Below, piece by piece: positions 17,814 through 25,600 of a stretch of 64,000 nt of DNA. A program made the position numbers and the translations under genes. The stretch covers positions 62,001 to 126,000 of the forward strand of contig JAHJNN010000015.1 in NCBI GenBank assembly GCA_018820765.1, given 5' to 3'. This DNA is from Gammaproteobacteria bacterium. Lineage in GTDB: Bacteria; Pseudomonadota; Gammaproteobacteria; Burkholderiales; Thiobacillaceae. Within the stretch, counting starts at the first letter, position 1. Each line of letters opens with the position of its first letter. Under the pieces are notes generated by a model. It searched no databases, had not been told where the DNA came from, and was given only the letters and a program-made list of their open reading frames with translations.

Positions 17814-17867
17814 TTGACGATGTAAGACAATCGTCCTACTTTGTATTCGGAGTAGGACAATTGTCTT
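17814..17867 (+). promoter_or_regulatory. Promoter with twin palindromic operators (TetR-type)
   Basis: Two near-palindromic 14-mers, AAGACAATCGTCCT (17824-17837) and AGGACAATTGTCTT (17854-17867), are repeated exactly 30 bases apart, about three helical turns. A possible -35 (TTGACG, 17814-17819) and a weak -10 (TACTTT, 17837-17842) at 17-base spacing place the operators over and just after the promoter. I infer binding by the TetR protein encoded at 18106 and repression of the unit that includes it. Confidence 0.6.
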
Positions 17868-18093
17868 GCAGAGGCTGTGCCAAGCCAGGGAGGTCTTCTT
17901 GTCTTCAGAGGCGGCGATAAATAGCGGCGCTGCGGATCTGGTCGCCTTCGGCGTTCCGTTCCTGGCCAATCCAGACTTGGTACGCCGGTATCGGGAAAAT
18001 CTTTCCTTGAACGAGGCCGATCCATCCACGTTCTATGGCGGCGGTGAAACTGGCTATACCGACTACCCTTTTTACCGTAACGAGGAAACCTGA
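17866..18093 (+). pseudogene. C-terminal remnant of an old-yellow-enzyme (NemA-like) ene-reductase
   Basis: About 63 codons match the C-terminal end of FMN-dependent alkene/N-ethylmaleimide reductases: SGAADLVAFGVPFLANPDL, then NEADPSTFYGGGETGYTDYP. The first 300 or so residues of the enzyme, with the FMN site and catalytic residues, are gone; the remnant now begins directly next to the twin operators, as if the middle of the gene had been deleted and its promoter kept. It is certainly non-functional as an enzyme. It precedes the tetR gene by 12 bases. Confidence 0.8.
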
Positions 18094-18105
18094 GTGGGGA
18101 CAGCC

Positions 18106-18702
18106 ATGAACGAGAAGACGACCCGCGATCACATTGTTGAAGCCGCCGATCAATTGTTCTATCAACAAGGTTACGAACACACCTCATTCGCGCACATTGC
18201 TGACGCAGTAGGAATAGCCCGTGGCAATTTTTACTACCACTTCAAATCCAAGGATGAAATACTGGACGCAGTAATCGGTGTTCGTTTGAACAATACCCGG
18301 GCGATGCTCGACCAGTGGGAACGCGAAGGGAAGCAACCTGCGGATCGCATCCGCAGCTTCATTAAAATCCTGATTGCCAACCGGGCTTACATTAAACGTC
18401 ACGGCTGCCCGGTGGGCACCCTCTGCACAGAGCTTGCAAAATTGAATCATGCCTCGCAAGCCGACGCGAACAAGCTATTCACGCTGTTTCGAACTTGGCT
18501 ACGCCAGCAATTCACGCTGCTCGGCTGCAAGACAGACGCTGACACGCTTGCGATGCACCTACTCGCTCGCAGCCAAGGTGTCGCGACGCTGGCCAATGCA
18601 TTTCACGACGAGAAGTTCATCAAACAAGAGGTAAAGCTGATGAACGACTGGCTGGATTCATGCACCAAGAGTGCCGCGTCAGCCGAAAATCTATCCCACT
18701 AA
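18106..18702 (+). CDS. TetR/AcrR-family repressor, possibly NemR-like
   Basis: A 198-residue regulator: TetR helix-turn-helix (HTSFAHIADAVGIARGNFYYHF, about residues 27-48 in the usual place) and an all-helical ligand domain with two cysteines in a short loop (HGCPVGTLC). Placement next to an old-yellow-enzyme remnant recalls the nemR-nemA pair, in which NemR senses electrophiles by cysteine. GGGGA lies upstream of the ATG. Base composition is lower in GC than the nar and hyp genes, suggesting acquisition. The twin operators upstream are its likely targets. Confidence 0.85.
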   Translation: MNEKTTRDHIVEAADQLFYQQGYEHTSFAHIADAVGIARGNFYYHFKSKDEILDAVIGVRLNNTRAMLDQWEREGKQPADRIRSFIKILIANRAYIKRHGCPVGTLCTELAKLNHASQADANKLFTLFRTWLRQQFTLLGCKTDADTLAMHLLARSQGVATLANAFHDEKFIKQEVKLMNDWLDSCTKSAASAENLSH

Positions 18703-18722
18703 AGCTGAAAGGAGTGAGTCTG

Positions 18723-19010
18723 ATGTTTGTCGTTCTGCTCAAGTTTTCGGACAACAAAGGCCGGGCCAAAGAGTTCATGGAAGGCCACAACGAATGGATC
18801 AAGCGGGGTTTTGACGACGGTGTATTTTTGTTGGCGGGTAGCCTTCAGCCCAATTTGGGCGGGTCAATTGTGACAAACAACATTTCGTTATCCGACCTTC
18901 AACACAGAGTGAACACAGATCCGTTTGTCGAGGCAAATGTTGTCAGCGCGGAAATTCTTGAAATCACGCCGTCAAAAGTCGATGAACGATTGAAGTTTCT
19001 TGTGGGTTGA
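18723..19010 (+). CDS. YCII-related (YciI-like) small protein
   Basis: A 95-residue protein with the ferredoxin-like YCII fold pattern (MFVVLLKFSDNKGRAKEFM, then HNEWIKRGFDDGVFLLAGSL and a DPFVEANVVSAEILEI end). Family members are dimeric, often dehalogenase- or hydrolase-like, with mostly unknown substrates. AAAGGAG precedes the ATG by 10 bases. It lies 20 bases after the tetR gene and is probably in the same transcript, so it may respond to the same inducer. Confidence 0.8.
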   Translation: MFVVLLKFSDNKGRAKEFMEGHNEWIKRGFDDGVFLLAGSLQPNLGGSIVTNNISLSDLQHRVNTDPFVEANVVSAEILEITPSKVDERLKFLVG

Positions 19011-19046
19011 GAAACCGTCCCCAATGTTGGTATAAGGAGTGGTGAG

Positions 19047-19676
19047 TTGAGCACGACGATACAGGGCTCGGATGGTAAATCTCGCTGCCGCTGGTGCGGT
19101 GCTGCGCCGGAGTTTCTCGCCTACCACGATACCGAATGGGGTTTTCCGGTGAGCGACGATCATCGCCTATTCGAAAAATTGAGCCTGGAAGGCTTTCAGT
19201 CTGGACTGAGCTGGCGCACCATCCTTGCCAAGCGTGAGAATTTCCGTCGCGCCTTCTGTAATTTTGACTTTGACAAGATCGCGAACTTCAACGAAGGCGA
19301 CGTTGATCGTCTGCTTCAGGATGGGGGTATCGTTCGCCATCGCGGGAAAATAGAGGCCGTTATCAACAATGCGCGACAGGCAAAGGAACTGGTACTGCGG
19401 GAAGGCTCGCTGGCCGCGTTCATATGGCGTTACGAACCTGACGTGAAGCAAATTGCCAAACCGCAGACCGTATCAACCTCAGCGGAATCGCTTGCCCTGT
19501 CAAAAAACCTGAAGAAACAGGGGTGGAAATTTGTCGGGCCGACCACGGTATATGCCTTCATGCAGGCAATGGGGTTGATCAACGATCATGTCGAGGGCTG
19601 CGTGATTCGAGCCGAAGTTGAACGCGCACGCAAGGACTTCAGAAGGCCGAGTGACAGCCCCGTCTCCCGGTCATAG
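19047..19676 (+). CDS. tag: DNA-3-methyladenine glycosylase I, 3' end altered
   Basis: A 209-residue base-excision repair enzyme that removes 3-methyladenine. The zinc-snap residues are visible (C14/C17 and H27 near the start; NDHVEGC near residue 180), as is the EWGFPVSDDHRLFEKLSLEGFQSGLSW block. Start is TTG at 19047 with AAGGAG 7 bases before it. The last six codons and the TAG stop (from about 19656) are antisense RHS sequence: the gene runs into a displaced RHS fragment and stops there. The catalytic core is complete, so the enzyme is probably active. Confidence 0.88.
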   Translation: MSTTIQGSDGKSRCRWCGAAPEFLAYHDTEWGFPVSDDHRLFEKLSLEGFQSGLSWRTILAKRENFRRAFCNFDFDKIANFNEGDVDRLLQDGGIVRHRGKIEAVINNARQAKELVLREGSLAAFIWRYEPDVKQIAKPQTVSTSAESLALSKNLKKQGWKFVGPTTVYAFMQAMGLINDHVEGCVIRAEVERARKDFRRPSDSPVSRS

Positions 19677-19955
19677 TACTGCCCGGGGAATCTCAGGTAG
19701 TTCTCGACAGTATTGACCCTGACCGTCGCCTTGCCGAACGGCTCGTAGTCGGCCTTCCATACCGTTGTTCCTGCGGCATTCGTCATCGCCTGCGGCGTCC
19801 CCAGATGATCGACGTGGTAGTAGTAAATCTGCGCGTCGTTGTCGATCCGCGCCAGCGGCCTTCCTTCCAGCCAGACGTAGACCCTGGTGTTGCCGTTGGC
19901 GTCGCGCTCGTAGAGCAGTTCGCCGTTGGGGCCGTAGTGGCGGGGGGTGTTGTGC
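19656..19955 (-). pseudogene. Displaced fragment of an RHS/YD-repeat gene
   Basis: About 300 bases encode the RHS core segment YGPNGELLYERDANGNTRVY..YYYHVDHLGTPQAM..NYLRFPGQYYDRETGL on the minus strand. By eye it is about 90% identical to 23233-23525 inside the full RHS gene 3.5 kb away. There is no start, no repeat array and no toxin tip; the left edge lies in the end of tag and the right edge lies near the 165-bp MITE-like element. It is a remnant of an older duplicate or of a displaced RHS tip. Confidence 0.85.
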
Positions 19956-19980
19956 GGCCGTCCGGACATGAGGCGCAGCC

Positions 19981-20145
19981 CTAGTGTCATGAATCAGAAA
20001 TATCGAAACATAAAACGGCGTCTATTTCCGCATGGCGGCGTTGCTCGTCGTTGCCCTAGGCCGAACTATGTCGCCCCCCGCGCCTTGCTCTGCGGAAAAA
20101 TCCATCCGTTTTATTTGTCCCGCTATTTCTGATTCACGACACTAG
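19981..20145. mobile_element. MITE-like element, 165 bp, with 22-bp terminal inverted repeats
   Basis: The ends (19981-20002 and 20124-20145; CTAGTGTC at the left, GACACTAG at the right) are inverted repeats that agree at 21 of 22 positions. The interior is itself imperfectly palindromic (TAAAACGG..TTTCCGCA against TGCGGAAA..CCGTTTTA) and codes for nothing. This is the build of a non-autonomous transposable element. Its right end supplies the TAG stop of the phospholipase-C-family gene, and its left end borders the RHS fragment. Confidence 0.85.
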
Positions 20146-22085
20146 GCATCCATGTCCTCGAAGCACAGGTGGTATTGCTTTCCCCCCGGCAAGCTGAAGT
20201 CGAACTCCACCCCGGCATACCATGCGATCGGCCCCGAGCGGCTTTTGAAGGGCCTTTGCGTCACGGTCGCGCCGGCCACGCGGTACACGATGCTGCCGTC
20301 GCCCTGCGCAGCATAGGTGGCGGTGACGGCGCCCGTATCGAAATGCGGAGTGCCGAAGTATTCCTTTGCAAGATCCCCCATGATCGAGAAGCGCAGCTGG
20401 CAGCGATTGTCGCCGCTCAATTGCCAGACGTGCAGGTCGATCGTTCCCTTCGTGGGGCCCAATGGGTGCAGGGGATCGATGAAATCGTAGGGACCTGAGA
20501 GATGCAGTTCGGTCCGGCCAAGCGCCTGCACGACCGGTTTTCCGGAGAGTTTGTTGAGGCTGATCCAGGTGCCGTCAGCGCCGTTCGGCGAGCCGTCCCA
20601 TCTTCCGCCGTGTCCTGCCTTCATACATGGCGGAAGATGATCGAGCATATTGATCGGCAGATCGAGCGTGTCGGTGCGCGCCGCGTCGAGCGTCAGCACG
20701 TTGTCGAACAGCGGCGCCGCCAACACGCGCTTGCCGAGCAGCGGCTTGACTGTCGTTCCTGGGTTGATGCCCTTCCATTTCAGCACCGTGGCAATGATCG
20801 AAGTATGGTCGTAGGGCACGCCGGTTTCGGAGCGGAACACCGTTCCCTTCTCGATCCAGGGGGAGATGAGCAGCGCAGGCACGCGCACGCCGAACCGGTC
20901 GAAGGCGAAGTCGTGGCCGTATTCCTTGTTCCGGCGTCCGTCCGGGTCGGCCGCACCCCAAGGCGGCGGCACGTGGTCGTAGGTGCCGCCGTGCTCATCG
21001 AACGTCACCACCAGCAGGGTTGTGTTCCAGACGTCGGGATTCGATGCGAGGGTCTGGTAGACGTCGGCGAGAAAACGTTCGCCGCGCACCAGCGGGCCGG
21101 GCGGGTGGTAGTCGTCGCCAGCAACGCGCTTCAGCTCGTAGCCTTTGTACTCGATGTCACCGCCCCAGCTTCCCGGTTCAAGAAAACTGAATTCGGGCAG
21201 GTCTCCCGTCTTCACCAGGTTTTTGAAATCGGTTTCGATCCGGAGAAACGACCCGGCACGGTTCGGTATTTTCGGGAACGTCAGCTGGGTGTAGCAGGTC
21301 GGGCTCGGGCAGGGCAGCCCCAGTTGCTTGGCGAGCGCGCATACATCCGGGTGCTGTTTGGCCAGCGCCTCGGAGATCGGGTATTTGTCCTTGTAGAAAA
21401 CCGCCCAGCTGACGGGCGGTTCGTTCGCGTCGAGCACGTTGAAAATGGTCTGGGTCGCAAACGAATCCTTTCCCTTCAGCGTGTCCTCGAATCCCATGTT
21501 GTCGGTCCGTCCCAGCGAGGTGCCGCAGAGCAGGAATGCGCGGTTGGAATTGGTCTGGGTGGGAACCGAGGAAAACCATCGGTCCGACACCGCATAGTGA
21601 CGCGCCAGCGAATAGAGCACCGGCAGTTGGTCCGGACCATAGCACTTCATGATGCTTTCCACCGTGGCTTCTTCGGACGTGGTGTAGCACTTCTTGTCGT
21701 AGAAGTTCTGCACGAATCCGCTCATGCTTGCCGTTTGTCCCTGAGCCGGGCCGGCTTCGCTGCCGTAGAGCTGCTGGTTGACGTCCAGATAAGGCTCCGC
21801 CGGATCGTAGGCCGGCGCGCCCTGCTCGATTTCACTGCAGGGGATCAGCGTGAGCGGCACCGTTTTGCTTTTGGTGCCCTTGTAGTAGGTGTAGGTATTC
21901 GTGCATTCCTTCTTGATGGCCCCATTTTTCAGCACGCCATCGTAGAAGGCAGTCGCCGCCTTCGGGATCGTGTGCGGCGGCGGGTTCTTGACTTCGTCGT
22001 AGAGACAGCCGAGCACTTGATCCAGCGAGCGATTCTCCAGCATCAAAACCACGATGTGCTTGATGCGATCCTTTAATACGTCCAT
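20142..22085 (-). CDS. Phosphoesterase family protein (phospholipase C / acid phosphatase type)
   Basis: A 647-residue protein of the PF04185 family, which hydrolyses phospholipid headgroups or phosphomonoesters. The N-terminal metal/nucleophile block HIVVLMLENRSLDQVLG (about 10-26), the SMSGFVQNFYDKK segment and the FDEHGGTYDHVPPP metal site are all present. There is no signal peptide from the chosen start (22085, GGGAG upstream); a longer start 31 codons earlier adds no clear signal either. The last bases of the stop codon lie in the inverted repeat of the adjoining MITE-like element, so the native C-terminus may have been trimmed. Confidence 0.85.
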   Translation of the reverse strand: MDVLKDRIKHIVVLMLENRSLDQVLGCLYDEVKNPPPHTIPKAATAFYDGVLKNGAIKKECTNTYTYYKGTKSKTVPLTLIPCSEIEQGAPAYDPAEPYLDVNQQLYGSEAGPAQGQTASMSGFVQNFYDKKCYTTSEEATVESIMKCYGPDQLPVLYSLARHYAVSDRWFSSVPTQTNSNRAFLLCGTSLGRTDNMGFEDTLKGKDSFATQTIFNVLDANEPPVSWAVFYKDKYPISEALAKQHPDVCALAKQLGLPCPSPTCYTQLTFPKIPNRAGSFLRIETDFKNLVKTGDLPEFSFLEPGSWGGDIEYKGYELKRVAGDDYHPPGPLVRGERFLADVYQTLASNPDVWNTTLLVVTFDEHGGTYDHVPPPWGAADPDGRRNKEYGHDFAFDRFGVRVPALLISPWIEKGTVFRSETGVPYDHTSIIATVLKWKGINPGTTVKPLLGKRVLAAPLFDNVLTLDAARTDTLDLPINMLDHLPPCMKAGHGGRWDGSPNGADGTWISLNKLSGKPVVQALGRTELHLSGPYDFIDPLHPLGPTKGTIDLHVWQLSGDNRCQLRFSIMGDLAKEYFGTPHFDTGAVTATYAAQGDGSIVYRVAGATVTQRPFKSRSGPIAWYAGVEFDFSLPGGKQYHLCFEDMDA

Positions 22086-22190
22086 CGGCAATCTCCCTGT
22101 GTGTGCGTAAAAGCGGATGAAGGGGGAACACGGAGGCAAAAAGGAAGGCGTGCCACAACTCGTGGCATGCTTTTTCATCCCCCTGAACAG

Positions 22191-22219
22191 AAAAAACCAT
22201 GGGTTGGCTCGCCCATGGT
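22191..22219 (-). terminator. Rho-independent terminator after the small membrane protein
   Basis: On the minus strand an 8-bp stem (ACCATGGG / CCCATGGT) with an 8-base loop is followed by six T residues. It lies 55 bases beyond the stop of the 123-residue gene and so ends the RHS-small protein transcript before the phospholipase gene. Confidence 0.75.
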
Positions 22220-22273
22220 CTGTTTGGTGTTTCCGAATATCAGATTAGGTCAAAGATCGGCCGCATGCTGAGA

Positions 22274-22645
22274 TTACGGCATTAGAGACACCTCTTGCCC
22301 AGCAGCAAATAATCTTGCCTCTGTGACTTTCCATTCACCAAAATCTTTTTTGAGTTTGATGTGTGCCTTACCCCTAGCTGTTGAGCTTTTCACGTTGAAT
22401 TCGAAATCGGCCGAACCGCTTGATCCGGCGAATTCAAGCTCATACCCAAAGGGGGTAAGCTGCACCTCGGTCACTGTCCCAAGCTTTGTTTGAACCATAG
22501 GGGATTCCATGATGAAGCGCCGTGCCACACCAAAGGCATCGCTATTTCTTGAAGAAAAATATCCAACCAGATATGTCCCTAGAGCTATGACGAGAATCGT
22601 CAATGCAATTTTCACTAAACTGTGTCGGGCCTTCAGTCTATTCAT
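22274..22645 (-). CDS. Small membrane-anchored protein, Coa1/Tim21-like; possible RHS immunity protein
   Basis: A 123-residue protein: one N-terminal membrane helix (about 12-30, VKIALTILVIALGTYLVGYF), then an alpha-beta domain (GTVTEVQLTPFGYELEFAGS and KKDFGEWKVTEARLFAAGQ) resembling the Coa1/Tim21 fold seen in many small bacterial proteins. It starts 26 bases after the RHS stop codon on the same strand and is closed by a terminator, the place where RHS immunity genes sit. I infer an immunity role from position and size only. GC is lower than in surrounding housekeeping genes. Confidence 0.6.
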   Translation of the reverse strand: MNRLKARHSLVKIALTILVIALGTYLVGYFSSRNSDAFGVARRFIMESPMVQTKLGTVTEVQLTPFGYELEFAGSSGSADFEFNVKSSTARGKAHIKLKKDFGEWKVTEARLFAAGQEVSLMP

Positions 22646-22671
22646 AAATTTCTCTCTTCAACATAACAAGC

Positions 22672-25600
22672 TTATTTGGGGCAACCACAACTTCCTTTTC
22701 CGTAGATCGTAAATTCAGCCCCAGCTGCAGCACTCGCGCTAATACCGGTTCCTCTATTGGTAAATGAAATTTTTGGCTTCACAAAAGAGCCATATGGATT
22801 AACGGGAAAAGCAGATGCACCATTCTGTAATCCCGCATTGGCACTCAGGCCGCCTTTCACAGGACCTAATCTTCCACCGACCTTGCCGAATAAGCCTATT
22901 GCCTCGCCGCTTGGATTGCTCTCTTGACCTGGGTTGCATTCTTCCGACCCTGGCCTGGTTGCTAATGGGTCATATTCAAAGCCGCCACCGATTCCATAGC
23001 CCCCACGTAACGTTATAAATGGCTGCCCAGTGTTTGAGTCCCGCCCAAATATTATTCCGCCGCCCAGTCCAACGTAGCCCTCAAAACTGATTGACCACAA
23101 TCCAAGAGGATCTACAAAGCCCAGCGGATTTCCCCCGGCATAGCTGTAGAGATTCATCCCCCCCTCCAACCCAATCGGATCCGCCTCAACATACCGCCCC
23201 GTCGTTGGGTCATAATCCCTGAAGTAGTTGTAATGCAGCCCCGTCTCCCGGTCGTAGTACTGCCCCGGGAATCTGAGGTTGTTCTCGACAGTGTTGATCT
23301 TCACCGTCGCCTTGCCGAACGGCTCATAGTCCGCCTTCCATACGGTTGTTCCCACCGCATCGGTCATCGCCTGCGGCGTCCCCAGATGGTCGACGTGGTA
23401 GTAATAAATCTGCGCGTCGTTATCGATCCGCGCCAGCGGCCTTCCTTCCAGCCAGACGTAGACCTTGGTGTTGCCGTTGGCGTCCTGTTCATACAGCAGT
23501 TCGCCGTTGGGGCCGTAGTGGAAGACGGTGGAGAGGCCGTTCTGGTTGATTTTCTTGATGCGCTCGCCCAGCGCGTTGTAGGTGTAGGTGGTGGTCTCGG
23601 CTGCGGTGACGCTGGTGGCGAGGCGGTTGAAGCCGTCGTAGGTGAAGCTGCCGATGGCGGTGCTGGATGCGGTGTTGCCGCTGGCGGTTTTGGTGCGGGT
23701 GTCGCTGCCTTTCTGGTAGAGCCAGTTGGGCGGGCTGTAGACGTAGGGCAGGGTGCTGGCGTTGCGGGTTTCTGCGAGACGGTTGCCGTTCGGGTCGTAG
23801 CTGTAGCCCAGGATGCCGAAGCTGCCGGCGGCGGTGTCGGTGGCGCCGGTCAGCCGCCCGCTGCTGTCGTAGCTGTAGCTGAGCACGGTGCTGCCGATGT
23901 CGGTGAGGCTGGCGACGTTGCCGGCGGGGTCGTGGCTGTAGGTCTTCTGATAGGGGCCGTCGACCGCGGTGGCGGGACGGTAGTCCTGGTCGCGGCTCTG
24001 GTTGAACGACTGGCCGTTGCCGTACTGGAAGCTCTGCGGGCCGGCGAAGGGGTAGCCGTGGACGAAGTTGCCGGCGAGCACGGTGACGGGGGTGCCGCTC
24101 CGGGGCTGGGTGGCAACCTGGCTGATGCGGCCCTGGGGATCGTAGCTGTAGGTGACGCTGCGGTTGGTGGGGTAATACACCGTCCCGATCTGGCCGCCGG
24201 GACGGTAGGCATAGGAAGTAAAAGCTGCCGTCCCGCTGGAATCCAGCTTGTAGGTAATACGTCCCTGCTGGTCGTACCTGAAGTACTGGTCGTACATGAC
24301 GTAGCTGTTCAGCGTACGCAACGTCCGGCACAAGCGCCCTGCACCGCATTCGTCGTAGAAATACTGATACGCGGGCGTGGCGGCATCCGAGCTTTGCTTA
24401 CTTGTCAGCCGGTTCAGCGCATCCCAGGTGTAGGTGACTGTGACGCCGCGGGCGTCACGCTCGGTCTTGAGATTGCCGGCTTCATCGTAGGTCCGCGTGG
24501 TGGTGCCGGTGTCGGCGCTGACGGTCTGGGTGACGTCGCCCAAGGCGTTGACGGTGTGCTGGGTGGCCTGGCTGGCGGGGTCGACGACGCGGGTGGTCTG
24601 GTCGAGCGCATTGATCGTGTATTGCTCGATTCCGCTGTCGGCGTTGAGGGTTTGCGTGAGGCGGTCGAGCGGATCGTAGCTGTGGCGGGTGAGGTCGGCG
24701 ACGTCGGTGCGGGCGCCGTCGATCTGCTTCATGTTGCCCTGGGCGTCATATTCGTAGGTGACGGTCTGGTTGTAGGCGCCGATGTCCTGCCACAGGCGGC
24801 CGAGGGCGTCGAAGCTGCGGCGGTGGGTGTAGTAGACGGTGCCGCCGGCGGGGCCGGTGATGTCTTCCTGAATCCGGTTACCGGCAGCGTCCAGGGTGTA
24901 GGTGAGGCGGCTGCCGTCTTGCTGGACGATGGCGGTGAGGCGGTGGGCAGGGTCGTATTCGAAGCCGACGTAGCTGCCGTCGGGACGGGTAAGCCGGGTC
25001 AGTTGGCCGACGCCATCGTAGTCGAAGCTCGTGGTCTCGGTGCCGATGCTGCGGCTCAGGAGCCAGCCGCGCGGGCTGTAGATGAAGGTGGTGACGAGGC
25101 CGTTGGGGTCGGTTGTCCTGAGCACGCGTCCGTGGGGGTCGTATTCGTCGTAGCGGGTGATATGGCCGAGGGCATTGGTGACCTGCCGGACCTGGCCGCG
25201 GCAGCCGAAGTGGCCGCCTGTGCAGTTCTCGTCGGGGGCGTAGTAGTCGGTGGTGGTGATGTCCGATACGTCGGTGCGCGGGCCGTTGTCGATTTTCTGG
25301 ACGAGGACGCCGGGAATAGTGGCGTGATAGGTGTAGGTGGTCGTCCAGGTGCGGGTTTGACCGCTTGCGGTGTCCTTGAGGCTGCGGCTGGTGACGTTGC
25401 CGCGGGTGTCGTAGACCGTGCTGGTTTCGCGGCCGGCTTCGGTGACCTTGACCGGCAGGCGGAAGCTGGGGTGCCACTCGGTGAGTATCTTGCGCTCGGC
25501 GGTGTTGGGCGCGGGGGTGTAGGTGGCGAGATTCGCCGGACAGACGCTGCCGGATGCCAGGCCTTCGACGCGCGCGGTTTCGAGATTGCGCGTCAGGTCG

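Noticed and set aside
22150-22171. Hairpin GTGCCAC..GTGGCA followed by TTTTT on the plus strand.
   Set aside because: It has terminator form on the plus strand, but no plus-strand gene precedes it; it lies in the leader of the minus-strand phospholipase gene.
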